DNA from: Siphonodentalium dalli
Taxonomy: Eukaryota; Mollusca; Scaphopoda; Gadilida; Siphonodentaliidae
Length of the DNA stretch: 64,000 bases
Direction of reading: 5' to 3'
Assembly: GCA_032622095.1 (NCBI GenBank)
Contig: CP136061.1
Location: 56,979,301-57,043,300, forward strand
Below are positions 1 through 10,876 of this stretch, in pieces (the first letter of the stretch is position 1; each line of letters opens with the position of its first letter). Under the pieces are notes generated by a model. The model did not search any database. It saw only the letters and a program-made list of their open reading frames with translations, and was not told where the DNA came from. The position numbers and the translations under genes were made by a program.

Positions 1-2630
1 CAAATGACCACGGCAACGTACTTAGTGAAAAATAACAAAATTTGGGCCGAAAAAATTGGGGTCGAAAAGTTCGAAATGCCTCGAAATTAGGCAAAGTCTA
101 AAAAATGAAGGGGAAATGTCCCCAATGGGTGCAAATTCTCAAGTGGCCAGCTGGGCGGAACATTTTGGGCCGAAAAGATTTTGGGTCGAGTTCGTAAAAG
201 TGGTCCGAAAAAGTGTCCGACCTGTGCTCGGTTCGATTTTTTGGGGAAAATGTGGCAAATGACGCCAAATTCTCAAGTGGCCAGCTGGGCGGAAAATTGT
301 GGGTCGAAAATGTTTTGGGTCGAGTTGGTAAAAGTGGTCCGAAAAAGTGTCCGACCTGTGCTCGGTCCGATTTATTTGGGAAAATGTGGCAAATGACCAC
401 GGCAACGTACTAAGTGAAAAATAAAAAAAAATTGGGCCCAAAAAATTTGGGTCGAAAAGTCCGAAATGCCTCGAAATTAGGCAAAGTCTAAAAAATGAAG
501 GGGAAATGTCCCCAATGGGTGCAAATTCTCAAGTGGCCAGCTGGGCGGAACATTTTGGGCCGAAAAGATTTTGGGTCGAGTTCGTAAAAGTGGTCCGAAA
601 AAGTGTCCGACCTGTGCTCAGTCCGATTTTTTGGGGAAAATGTGGCAAATGACGCCAAATTCTCAAGTGGCCAGCTGGGCGGAAAATTGTGGGTCGAAAA
701 TGTTTTGGGTCGAGTTGGTAAAAGTGGTCCGAAAAAGTGTCCGACCTGTGCTCGGTCCGATTTATTTGGGAAAATGTGGCAAATGACCACGGCAACGTAC
801 TTAGTAAAAAATAACAAAAAATTGGGCCGAAAAAAATTGGGTCGAAAAGTCCGAAATGCCTCGAAATTAGGCAAAGTCTAAAAAATGAAGGGGAAATGTC
901 CCCAATGGGTGCAAATTCTCAAGTGGCCAGCTGGGCGGAACATTTTGGGTCGAATTTTTTTTGGGTCGAGTTGGTAAAAGTGGTCTGAAAAAGTGTCCGA
1001 CCTGTGCTCGGTCCGATTTTTTTGGGAAAATGTCCCAAATGACGCCAAATTCTCAAGTGGCCAGCTGGGCGGGAAATGTTGGGTCCAAAATTTTTTGGGT
1101 CGAGTTGGTAAAAGTGGTCCGAAAAAGTGTCCGATCTGTGCTCGGTCCGATTTTATTGGGAAAATGTCCCAAATGACCACGGCAACGTACTTAGTAAAAA
1201 ATAACAAAAAATTGGGCCGAAAAAAATTGGGTCGAAAAGTCCGAAATGCCTCGAAATTAGGCAAAGTCTAAAAATGAAGGGGAAAAGTCCCCAATGGGTG
1301 CAAATTCTCAAGTGGCCAGCTGCGCGGAACATTTTGGGTCGAATTTTTTTTGGGTCGAGTTGGTAAAAGTGGTCCGAAAAAGTGTCCGACCTGTGCTCGG
1401 TCCGATTTTTTTGGAAAAATGTCCCAAATGACGCCAAATTCTCAAGTGGCCAGCTGGGCGGGAAATTTTGGGTCCAAAATTTTTTGGGTCGAGTTGGTAA
1501 AAGTGGTCCGAAAAAGTGTCCGACCTGTGCTCGGTCCGATTGTTTTGGGAAAATGTCCCAAATGACGCCAAATTCTCAAGTGGCCAGCTGGGCGGGAAAT
1601 TTTGGTTCCAAAATTTTTTGGGTCGAGTTGGTAAAAGTGGTCTGAAAAAGTGTCCGACCTGTGCTCGGTCCGATTTTTTTGGGAAAATGTCCCAAATGAC
1701 CACGGCAACGTACTTAGTAAAAAATAACAAAAAATTGGGCCGAAAAAAATTGGGTCGAAAAGTCCGAAATGCCTCGAAATTAGGCAAAGTCTAAAAAATG
1801 AAGGGGAAAAGTCCCCAATGGGTGCAAATTCTCAAGTGGCCAGCTGCGCGGAACATTTTGGGTCGAATTTTTTTTGGGTCGACTTGGTAAAAGTGGTCCG
1901 AAAAAGTGTCCGACCTGTGCTCGGTCAGATTTTTTTGGGAAAATGTCCCAAATGACGCCAAATTCTCAAGTGGCCAGCTGGGCGGGAAATTTTGGGTCCA
2001 AAATTTTTTGGGTCGAGTTGGTAAAAGTGGTCCGAAAAAGTGTCCGACCTGTGCTCGGTCCGATTTTTTTGGGAAAATGTCCCAAATGACCACGGCAACG
2101 TACTTAGTAAAAAATAACAAAAAATTGGGCCGAAAAAAATTGGGTCGAAAAGTCCGAAATGCCTCGAAATTAGGCAAAGTCTAAAAAATGAAGGGGAAAA
2201 GTCCCCAATGGGTGCAAATTCTCAAGTGGCCAGCTCCGCGGAACATTTTGGGTCGAATTTTTTTTGGGTCGAGTTGGTAAAAGTGGTCCGAAAAAGTGTC
2301 CGACCTGTGCTCGGTCCGATTTTTTTGGGAAAATGTCCCAAATGACCACGGCAACGTACTTAGTAAAAAATAACAAAAAATTGGGCCGAACAAAATTGGG
2401 TCGAAAAGTCCGAAATGCCTCGAAATTAGGCAAAGTCTAAAAAATGAAGGGGAAAAGTCCCCAATGGGTGCAAATTCTCAAGTGGCCAGCTGGGCGGAAC
2501 ATTTTGGGCCGAAACGTTTTTGGGTCGAGTTCGTAAAAGTGGTCCGAAAAAATGTCGAACATTTGCTCGATCCGAATGTTTTTGTTTAAATGTGGGTAAT
2601 GATCTTATAACGTACTTTTATTACTGAAAA
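1..2630 (+). repeat. Left array of ~390-bp higher-order tandem repeat
   Basis: Tandem array built from two modules that share the block CTCAAGTGGCCAGCTG. Module A (~256 bp) starts at ATGACCACGGCAACGTAC; module B (~133 bp) starts at ATGACGCCAAATTCTC. A begins at 4, 393, 783, 1173, 1696, 2086 and 2342; B begins at 259, 649, 1039, 1428, 1562 and 1952. The order is AB AB AB ABB AB A, then a decaying last A to about 2630. One unit has gained a B and one has lost it. The array continues off the left edge of the window. Both strands are open for 60-160 codons only because the unit lacks stops; I see no protein signature. The same array lies inverted at 12240-13605. Confidence 0.95.
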
Positions 2631-3058
2631 AAAAAATGTCTGAAAACATTAAGTCGCAAAGTCATAAATGGGTAGCTCTGGAAGAAAAATATTTGAAAAT
2701 ATAATTTACCATGGGATATTTCTCCTAATTTCAAAGACTGTATATATATTGCTTTTACATCTGGAGCATTGCACATGCTTGTCATTTTCTGTTTAAATAC
2801 TTACACTGAAATTTACGGACACCTCATATTTATTAAATTGGGAGTGAGTTCGAAGACCTGCATGTACTTTCTACACTGGCGGATCGAGATTCGTTTCGAA
2901 ATTCGATTCGATGTCAACATTCGCTTCTCGGTTCAACATCTGAGGTGACTGTGTTTTAAATAGTGTTTTATGTTTTCTTTCCAGGGTAAGCTGTGGTCCA
3001 GTGTCAGGTGCATTAGACCGTCACATGCCATCCAGCACTGACGAAGCTGGTTCGAACC
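2631..3058 (+). repeat. Single-copy inner part of left inverted arm
   Basis: This stretch follows the array and is repeated, reverse-complemented and almost identical, at about 11821-12250. Differences are scattered single bases. It shows no coding signal. From about 2984 it becomes a SINE-like head that runs to the GGTTCGAACC box at 3049-3058, where a MULE-like element has inserted. Confidence 0.9.
2984..3058 (+). mobile_element. SINE-like tRNA-derived head (5' half, interrupted)
   Basis: The segment starting GGTAAGCTGTGGTCCAGTG resembles a class II (Ser/Leu-type) tRNA 5' half with an A box. It ends in GGTTCGAACC, matching a pol III B box. Its continuation is at 6069-6331 because a 3.0-kb element sits between them. 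An uninterrupted copy is at 11580-11895 on the minus strand. The tRNA-Ser/Leu origin is inference from resemblance. Confidence 0.6.
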
Positions 3059-3721
3059 ACAGGTACATGTAACAAATATTTTATTACTTACTATAAAAAA
3101 GAAAGGTATGCCTCTCTGACGGCCAAATTAAATTTTGGTTTGGCGACTTGGCCGGCGGGGGTTAATCTGCACCGATTTAATTCGGGTAAACGGCAAAATG
3201 TTTGATTACTTACTTTGAGTAAACATATTAATGTCCGATAATTGCTCCATATATTGCATATTCCATCATTCCACGATAAATAGTTTTATTTGATCAACGT
3301 TATGATTTTAAATAATGTGCTGATCATGGATACTTCCGGCATGTACGGTAAGCAAACTCCATGCATGGTTTACCTCCCTTGATGAGGGTCCGAACATAAC
3401 CGAACACAAGTCAAAATAATGGGAAATATAACAAATAAAGTTCATAGGCATATGTATTCATGTTCAGACTATTGCCACACGAAGTTTGGGCCAATAATAA
3501 TTTTTTATTTTTTTTGGTAAAACGCGTGTTGTGTTCGGCATAGAAAAGCCGAAAACAAGCTTATGTCGGGTCCCACTAAAAACCGACCGCACCTCCACCA
3601 AGGGTCCGAGCCCGATGGGGTTTGCACTATCGTGCATAATAGACATGTATATATACCAAAGTCCAATCCCCAAGTCGATAGCTCGAGCGGACACGGCACT
3701 GTTAACCCCTAACTTGCGGCA
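3059..3721 (+). repeat. Left TIR of the MULE-like element
   Basis: This is an inverted copy of 5407-6068. The inner end is at GTTAACCCCTAACTTGCGGC. The 60-100 codon frames on both strands are mirrored in the other TIR and have no recognisable domain, so they are not called as genes. Confidence 0.9.
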
Positions 3722-3949
3722 CAGTGATAACACCAACAGGTCCAACACTGCATTGAATAAAATAATGTCAATGTGTTATTAAATAACATTCAAAGGGACA
3801 CTTGTTTTGTGTCAGTTATGACACAAACCTTAATATGATATAATAGTTCTACAAGAACATAAATATCTCTCAGCTGTGAATAAAGAAATTCTGTCAAGTA
3901 TGCAGTGATGAAGTTGATATAAAATGGACCACGATAACACAGCTTCAGG

Positions 3950-4440
3950 GTATAAAATACCCGACCAATATTAGTGATAATGAAAGTGTCAATGACACTG
4001 TAGCTCAACTTGGAAAGGGAATAATTTAATGTATTACAGTCAATGGAGCGATTAGGAATGTGGAAAGTTGAATGTCTAATACTAGTTTATAGACATAAAT
4101 AGAAAAGTAAAATCCAAGATGGCTGCTGGCGGCCATGTTTTCGGCCGAATGACCCCAAAATGACTCGTTCCCATCTACATGTCATTATTAACATTCATGA
4201 AAATTTTTATGATGATCAGACTAAAGGTACGACCTGCAGCCCGTGCTAAAGAATTTAGTCATACAAAGAGTAAAATCCAAGATGGCTGCTGGCGGCCATG
4301 TTTTTTGGCCGAATGACCCAAAATAGAGACATGTATATCACATTTAAAATGTAGATCAATCGGAAAGTGATCTATAGACAAAACGAGCGCATATATCCCG
4401 TTTTGAATGTGTGCCCGACCTGACAAAGGGCGAAAGAGTT
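3950..4440 (-). repeat. Copy of a dispersed repeat with internal ~155-167 bp units
   Basis: The phrase AAAATCCAAGATGGCTGCTGG occurs at about 4110 and 4270 (two units). Related text lies at 54860-56130 and 60857-61460 in the opposite orientation. The box GTGTCAATGACACT at about 3985 is shared with about 56115. No coding potential is seen. Confidence 0.7.
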
Positions 4441-4507
4441 AGATGGCGATATTGTGTCTACAGGATTAACAACAATAAAAACAACTTCGGATCACGCTGA
4501 CAATAGA

Positions 4508-4862
4508 GGAGCGGATAGCTCAGTTGAATTGTGGGCCGACCTCTCAGCTACACGGTCAAGGGTTCGAATCCGAAATAGTATCAGTTGGACATGTTCATCA
4601 TCATCATGAATAAAAAATCAATGCCACGATCAGTGCTCTGAGAACGATTCCAGAAGCAAAAAGAATATCAGACACAATTTGAAAAGCACATACTGGGCGA
4701 ATTTCGTACCTCTGCTCCTCTAAGGTGTCATGCCCAGGGATGACACTGTGCTAGGCATACCGTCGGATCGGGAGCCGACGTTAATGGATGTCCCATCTAT
4801 GAGCCTTTCCTGTGCTATGCTAGGTATTTGGCTGAATAAACTCACTGACATTGATTGACACT
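4508..4862 (+). mobile_element. tRNA-derived SINE
   Basis: It contains a pol III A box (TAGCTCAGTTG, about 4516) and a B box (GGGTTCGAATCC, about 4560), spaced as in a tRNA. The acceptor stem does not close, so this is not a working tRNA gene. It is followed by a tRNA-unrelated body up to a region rich in CACTGACATTGATTGACACTG. The 3' end is approximate. Confidence 0.65.
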
Positions 4863-5406
4863 GAGTGGCTGACAGTCACAGTGGCAACACACACGGAAAC
4901 AGCGAAATATATCAACATTAACAAGCTCCTGAATTGACAATCACTAAACTATAGCCTTATACTTATAGGCAATATCTGGGATTAAATACGACAAATGGTT
5001 TTTTGGGCTGACTTTTTGTACAGTGCCATCCACCTCCCCCAAGCCAACCCACCCTATGTTTATCATTTCTTATACATTTTGCGAAGTTTGTGTCTTTGTG
5101 GTGTAAATCTTTAGACATGCCTGTTATTTCGTAAAAGTAATATTTAACGAAATAACGGGCATCTTAAGACTTAAAGACTAAAAGAGTTATCTCTCACTTT
5201 GATAACATAAACATTGGGCGCTGTTGTATCTAATCTCTTACAATGCCAAAATATACTCATAAAATGTTTTAATATAACTCAAGAGAGGCTGTATGTGAAG
5301 GATGCTTATGTTATGTCAAATCCTATATTAATGACAAAGGACCATTAAACTCAGCCAGGGGAGGTGCAGTCGGTGCCCTTTTGGAATTTGCGTACCCTAC
5401 GGAACT
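4863..5406. other. Unassigned interior of the MULE-like element
   Basis: AT-rich sequence with no open frame of note. A short inverted pair around 5115-5165 (GACATGCCTGTTATTTCG and CGAAATAACGGGCATC) could form a hairpin. Nothing else is recognised. Confidence 0.5.
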
Positions 5407-6068
5407 TGCCGCAAGTTAGGGGTTAACAGTGCCGTGTCCGCTCGAGCTATCGACTTGGGGATTGGACTTTGGTATATATACATGTCTATTATGCACGATA
5501 GTGCAAACCCCATCGGGCTCGGACCCTTGGTGGAGGTGCGGTCGGTTTTTAGTAGGACCCAACATAAGCTTGTTTTCGGCTTTTCTATGCCGAACACAAC
5601 ACGCGTTTTACCAAAAAAAATAAAATATATTATTGGCCCAAACTTCGTGTGGCAATAGTCTGAACATGAATACATATGCCTATGAACTTTATTTGTTATA
5701 TTTCCCATTATTTTGACTTGTGTTCGGTTATGTTCGGACCCTCATCAAGGGAGGTAAACCATGCATGGAGTTTGCTTACCGTGCATGCCGGAAGTATCCA
5801 TGATCATCACATTATTTAAAATCATAACGTTGATCAAATAAAACTATTTATCGTGGAATGATGGAATATGCAATATATGGAGCAATTATCGGACATTAAT
5901 ATGTTTACTCAAAGTAAGTAATCAAACATTTTGCCGTTTACCCGAATTAAATCGGTGCAGATTAACCCCCGCCGTCCAAGTCGCCAAATCAAAATTTAAT
6001 TTGGCCGTCAGAGAGGCATACCTTTCTTTTTTATAGTAAGTAATAAAATATTTGTTACATGTACCTGT
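5407..6068 (-). repeat. Right TIR of the MULE-like element
   Basis: Reverse complement of 3059-3721 with few differences, ending CATGTACCTGT directly before the duplicated GGTTCGAACC. Confidence 0.9.
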
Positions 6069-6331
6069 GGTTCGAACCCCGTCATAGGGAGGGCGACCGG
6101 AATCGTGTATCTGGGAAAGTTTGTCAGTTGCTTTCCGTGGGTCGGTGGTTTCTACACGCAGTGGGACGATTTCTCGGTGAAATTAAGTCTCTGTTTGGTC
6201 TTTCCTCCACCCGTAAATTTGACAACGTCGCGTGTGGCCTAGCGGCTAGAACGACGATATACCATAACAAACCAAACCACCCAGGGCAAGCTGATGGACA
6301 TTAAAATGTCTAGGACTAAAGCGTACATGGT
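6069..6331 (+). mobile_element. SINE-like body (3' half), inner end of left arm
   Basis: This continues the SINE-like head at 2984-3058. It shares blocks with the SINE at 29181-29505: GGTCGGTGGTTTC, then CCTCCACC, then a CAACGTCG block. It is inverted and nearly identical at 11580-11830. The left and right arms stop matching just after TCTAGGACTAAA, so that is the inner breakpoint of the large inverted repeat. Confidence 0.7.
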
Positions 6332-7610
6332 ATACAGAAGAGACATGTGTGATAAGACTTGCAGTTATCAGTCAATAACATGACCATGCTAATAAACCGA
6401 TTCACACGCATCGGCCAATCAGATCACTTCAATCCACGAACAATATTTCTTGTATGAATCTGTATTTTACCGGAGTTAAAATATAGACTTGAGCTAAAGT
6501 TCACCAATAAATTGTCATTAATTGGAGGGTAAGCTGAACATGCGCGGAGCGGAAGGTGTGAATTCTAACACCGCGCTGTGACAATCATTGCACATGTCAC
6601 TCGGGTTAAAACACGGACCGTACCATTCGTATCGGTCATGGGGGTGCTTGGAAGTTAACTGAGCGAAATCCACATTTGTTTGGAATGTATAATCCACAAT
6701 AATCACTGTTTAACAATAACATTGAGAATCTTCTACAAACCACATATTTGTTTAGTCTTTTTGCATGATTGTCTGTGATATTCCAACACACAATCTTCCT
6801 GTAAATTGGAACAGTTTCTCTTCGGAATCGGAATGTTCGAACACTATCGGGACATTGACGCCTGTGCTCTGAACGATACATCCATTATCAACTAACATTA
6901 ACATCCGTAACAGTATATTGTCGCAAGGAGGACTTGGAATAAATAATACTTTAGATTTGGAAAAAAAACATGTTTATTGACGCGCTGATTAATAATCCCG
7001 ATCCAAGTGCTCCCATTGTCAACGATCATTTGACTTGTGCAGTAGGGATATATACAACACCACACAGCATTCAATTAATCTTTGATTGAATAGTAATTGA
7101 TACGTGATCATCATATTGAAAGTGGCTCAATTATGTTTGCCTCGACGTGTGAATCGGTTCATAAATATGTCATTACCCGATTGGGTATCTGTACAAGAAA
7201 TATAGACCTCGGCGCTTTGCGGCCTTAGTCTATATTTCTTGTACAAATACTCAAGCGGGTAATAACCTATATTTATTAATCGACACATCTGATGTGTTCC
7301 TGTACTATCGTTATGTTTTCTTATCAGCTAGTTATATTCAACAATCATCAGTGTACTGGTGTTTTGTTTCTTCAAACAACTGACAGGTAGTAAATCACCT
7401 GAGCTATATGTATTGTTTCTACGGAAGGTCAATATAAGCAACGTGTAGTCTAATTATTTAATTCAACAACAATAACAACAACAACAACAACGTAAAATAC
7501 TAAAGTTCACTTTAAATCTATTGCAACTATCAGTGCGCTGATACATATACTGTAACGAATATGACATTTGGAACTTATTCCCTATTCCTTATGCCTTATT
7601 TTTAAAAATG
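6332..7610. other. Spacer between arms; hairpin at 7150-7290
   Basis: No gene is seen. A foldback lies at about 7150-7290: CTGTACAAGAAATATAGAC pairs with GTCTATATTTCTTGTACA around a ~19-base loop, and the pairing extends outward through CATTACCCG/CGGGTAATA. A short inverted pair, AACCGATTCACACG at about 6395 and CGTGTGAATCGGTT at about 7146, may be the ends of a further small element. An (AAC)n microsatellite is at about 7465-7495. Confidence 0.6.
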
Positions 7611-7611
7611 T

Positions 7612-7880
7612 CGCTTTCGACCGATTTGACTGCATGGGTGGGTGGCCGGCCCCAAATACCACGTAGAAACACCCCGAACCCTCATCACACCCGGGGATGC
7701 CACCCCGAGGGGTGAAAATGGGGTATGGTCCATTTTCGAGAACGGTAAGGATTTCGACCGATTTGACGGCATGGGTGGGTGGCCGGCCCCAAATACCACC
7801 TAGAAACACCCGACCCACCACCCACCACCCCCTGGATGTGCCACCCCGAGGAAGTGAAAATGGGGTATGGACCATTTTCA
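7612..7880. repeat. GC-rich ~136-bp direct duplication
   Basis: Two copies start at about 7616 and 7751, both opening TTCGACCGATTTGAC, running through GGGTGGCCGGCCCC and ending near GTGAAAATGGGGTATGG. The block is much richer in GC than its surroundings. It supplies the first ~60 codons of the open frame downstream, so those codons are probably not retrotransposon protein. Confidence 0.85.
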
Positions 7881-10876
7881 AGCACAAGCACAGTTTATCC
7901 AAACTTATCTCACAAAAATCACTGGTGTCTGTCAACAATACTGACGCTTGTATTGGGCCTTCTGCGACATACGTACCCACCGATGGTGGACCAGGTTCCA
8001 TTATAGACCACATCCTCATTCCCGAGGAAGAATCGCACTTCGTACAGAAAATCGAAATCATCGACGACGATTCACTGGATGTCTCCAATCATAGGCCAAT
8101 TAAAATGGTCATAAATTATCCACATAATAATAAAATGGTTCGCTCAGAAAACCAAATTTCAGCATGCAATTGGAAAAAGTTCACTGCCTCAGAAGACTTA
8201 ATCAATGCTTATCAATCCGCCGTGCAGCACAGTCTTCCGAACTTTTCCATATCTGACATCGATGATCTCGATTCGTACTACGATTCTGTTGTTCGTGCGA
8301 TAAACAAAGCTACAACGCAGCACATACCAAAGAAGTCTTTCAAATCCTTCGCCAAACCGTATTGGAACGACTCTTTGGAATCACTCCACCGCGAAATGCG
8401 CAATACCAGAAATAGCTGGATAGAAGAAGGGAGACCGAGAGGTATTGTAAATATCAGCTACGCCAACTATAAAGAAGCTAAACGCAAATTTCGACGCGAA
8501 CTTCGCAAATTTAATGGGCAATACATGTCTGCTCAAAATGAACAAATTGATCATTCAGCTGAGTTAGATCAGGGTCTATTTTTCAAGCTCTTTAACAACA
8601 AAAGATCGAAATCAAAACCGGATAGTAAATTATTTAATGTAAATGGCAAAATAATCCGGAATACGTCGGACATTACCGCTGCATGGGCAGATTACTATGA
8701 ACAACTATATTCACCTCTACAATCGCCCACTTTCGATTCCGAACATCTGGAGAAGATACAACGTTTGATTGCAGATATTTCTGAACATAAGTCACCTTCT
8801 AACGTAGACCAATCTCTCATCTATGAAATATCACACAGAGAGCTCAATAACGCTATTAATAATGCCAAAATGGGGAAAGCCCCAGGCCCCGACCGCATAT
8901 GCTATGAGCATGTGGCATATGGTGGCGATATATTGCTTAACTGCACCGCATACATGCTGTCTATGATGTTGAAACTAACACATGTTCCTAAAATGGCAAA
9001 GACAGGATTAATGATATCCTTGTATAAGGGTGGAGACAAACCAAAGAACAAGTTCGATAGCTACAGAGCAATTACACTATTACCCATATTCTATAAGCTT
9101 CTGGAAAAGGTTCTGCTCAATCGCTTCGAAATTAATACACCATATCTTGTTACAGTTCACCCCCTTCAGAACGGGTTCCAGAAAGAAATAAGTTGCTTGT
9201 TGTCATCATATGTAGTTAGCGAATGCATAAATTACACATCAGAGCAGAATAGTAAGCTTTATGCTTGTTTTCTAGACGTCCGTAAAGCCTTTGATACTGT
9301 GTGGTTAGACGGCTTATTGTTCAAACTTTACAATCGCGGGTTTCGTGGACATATATGGTTCTTACTACGGGAGATGTTGTCGGGCTTTACGTGCTTCATC
9401 AAATATGGTAAATCATTGTCAAGGGAAATCAAAATATTACAAGGCACGCGACAAGGGAGTATTTTATCCCCCCTTCTATACATGTTGTATATAGATGATC
9501 TGTTATCTGAACTCGAGTTATCGAACTATGGCCTTCGGATTGTCTCCACAAACTGCGCGTCGCCAACTCACGCTGATGATATGACGCTTTTTTCGCTCAC
9601 AAATGTGGGCCTACAACGTCTTTGTGATATTTGCACGCTGTACAGCCGATTGTGGCGGTTTACATACAACGCACAGAAATGTAAAACCATTGTATTCAAT
9701 GAAAAAGTGAAGAAACTACCTGTGCATCCAAGGAGATGGAAACTTGGTGACGGGTATGTTGACGAAACTGATCACATAACCCATCTTGGCATAACGTTGC
9801 ATAGAAACGACTTCGCTCGTGAGTTTATCGACTGTATTGTCAACAAAATAAGATCCACCTACTTCATGCTGAGCAACGCTGGCATGTATGCAGGTGGAAT
9901 CACTCCTCAAAGTTGCGAAACTCTTTACAGATCCATAATTATTCCAAAGGGTTTATACGGATCTGAACTCTTGTGTGGTCTATCAGAAACCCATTGGTCA
10001 ACTCTTGAGAAAATTCATCGCTTCTGCCTCAAGCATATCCAGGGACTTCCTGTACGTGCTCGCACTGATATCGTTTTGGGGATGCTTGGCATCCATCCTA
10101 TCAAGTCATTGATTGATGCCAGGAAACTCAATCTGTTTGGAAGCCTATGCCGTATGCCTCCTGGCAAAGCTTGCAAGGAGATTTTTGTCACAAGACTTCA
10201 CATGTACTTCACGGGACAACTGATAAACCCAAATGCGTTCATCAGCGACATTAACAACACTCTTGTTGAATACAACCTATCCGAGCATATCCATCAGTAT
10301 GCTCACTTCTGCTCATTTCCTCTGAAATCCGAATGGAAGCGCATTACAAAAACTGCGATTAACGACAAATGCGAACAGAAATGGACAGAAAGAACAAATT
10401 GTGACACTTCATTTGCGCGTTTTCGAGAAATTCAACCAAACCCTACTATGTGTCACTTGTGGAGTACATGTCGTAAATACCCTACGCATAAGATTGCATT
10501 TATCACAGTCGGTCAGCTCATCGCAGGAAGCGCATTCTCGCAACATAACACATGTACATTATGCTGTCAGTCACACTCTGATATTATCGAGCACGCACTT
10601 ATCTCATGCAGTAGCCCACTTATGCATTCCCACAGAAACGAAATGTGGTACCAGATGATTGATCGTTTCGGCATACCGTTATTCGTATGGGCCACGAGTC
10701 TCCGCAACAGCGACCTCTTATTGCTTCATCTCACACATCTTCCACGTGATATATTCACATTTCTTCAGCAAGTTGAGAACACCTCAGAGTTTACGAGATT
10801 CATTGTTCTTCACACAAACTTAATTTGGAGGCGCTATGTCGAACTCTCAGCCACTACGCATGACGGTTTGTGTTAA
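7697..10876 (+). CDS. Non-LTR retrotransposon ORF2 (endonuclease end, RT, zinc knuckle), 5' truncated
   Basis: Reverse transcriptase that would copy element RNA at a nicked chromosomal site. The open frame is 1059 codons. Residues 1-60 come from the GC-rich duplication; retrotransposon sequence starts near residue 62. Residues 101-107 (SIIDHIL) and 130-135 (SNHRPI) match the last motifs of AP-type endonucleases; the earlier catalytic motifs are absent. The RT core shows FLDVRKAFDTVW (525-536, motif A Asp527), GTRQGSILSPLL (about 583-594) and the active site HADD (625-628) in place of the commoner YADD or FADD. A C-X2-C-X9-H-X4-C knuckle lies at 953-971. The RT region has no stop or frameshift, so the copy is young, but without a full endonuclease it should not move itself. 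Clade is not certain; it looks closer to the I/Jockey group than to R2. The first in-frame ATG is taken as start but is not the native one. Confidence 0.85.
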   Translation: MPPRGVKMGYGPFSRTVRISTDLTAWVGGRPQIPPRNTRPTTHHPLDVPPRGSENGVWTIFKHKHSLSKLISQKSLVSVNNTDACIGPSATYVPTDGGPGSIIDHILIPEEESHFVQKIEIIDDDSLDVSNHRPIKMVINYPHNNKMVRSENQISACNWKKFTASEDLINAYQSAVQHSLPNFSISDIDDLDSYYDSVVRAINKATTQHIPKKSFKSFAKPYWNDSLESLHREMRNTRNSWIEEGRPRGIVNISYANYKEAKRKFRRELRKFNGQYMSAQNEQIDHSAELDQGLFFKLFNNKRSKSKPDSKLFNVNGKIIRNTSDITAAWADYYEQLYSPLQSPTFDSEHLEKIQRLIADISEHKSPSNVDQSLIYEISHRELNNAINNAKMGKAPGPDRICYEHVAYGGDILLNCTAYMLSMMLKLTHVPKMAKTGLMISLYKGGDKPKNKFDSYRAITLLPIFYKLLEKVLLNRFEINTPYLVTVHPLQNGFQKEISCLLSSYVVSECINYTSEQNSKLYACFLDVRKAFDTVWLDGLLFKLYNRGFRGHIWFLLREMLSGFTCFIKYGKSLSREIKILQGTRQGSILSPLLYMLYIDDLLSELELSNYGLRIVSTNCASPTHADDMTLFSLTNVGLQRLCDICTLYSRLWRFTYNAQKCKTIVFNEKVKKLPVHPRRWKLGDGYVDETDHITHLGITLHRNDFAREFIDCIVNKIRSTYFMLSNAGMYAGGITPQSCETLYRSIIIPKGLYGSELLCGLSETHWSTLEKIHRFCLKHIQGLPVRARTDIVLGMLGIHPIKSLIDARKLNLFGSLCRMPPGKACKEIFVTRLHMYFTGQLINPNAFISDINNTLVEYNLSEHIHQYAHFCSFPLKSEWKRITKTAINDKCEQKWTERTNCDTSFARFREIQPNPTMCHLWSTCRKYPTHKIAFITVGQLIAGSAFSQHNTCTLCCQSHSDIIEHALISCSSPLMHSHRNEMWYQMIDRFGIPLFVWATSLRNSDLLLLHLTHLPRDIFTFLQQVENTSEFTRFIVLHTNLIWRRYVELSATTHDGLC

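Larger units (their letters stand above)
3059..6068. mobile_element. Non-autonomous MULE-like element with long TIRs
   Basis: The element begins ACAGGTACATGTAAC and ends with the reverse complement GTTACATGTACCTGT. Its terminal inverted repeats run 3059-3721 and 5407-6068 and are nearly identical. It is flanked by a 10-bp direct duplication, GGTTCGAACC, at 3049-3058 and 6069-6078. The right arm of the big inverted repeat has one GGTTCGAACC (about 11820) with no insert, which confirms the boundaries. Long TIRs with 9-10 bp duplications are the usual signature of Mutator-like elements. The interior (3722-5406) has no transposase frame; it holds a dispersed repeat and a tRNA-derived SINE. Confidence 0.85.

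Noticed and set aside
1-2433. Many overlapping 60-160 codon frames on both strands of the arrays
   Set aside because: They repeat with the DNA period, occur on both strands at once and have no domain; the unit simply lacks stop codons.
1-2630. CRISPR-like array
   Set aside because: Units are 133-390 bp of continuous repeat without spacers, and the context is eukaryotic.
4508-4575. Possible tRNA gene with A and B boxes
   Set aside because: The acceptor stem does not close and the sequence continues into a SINE body.
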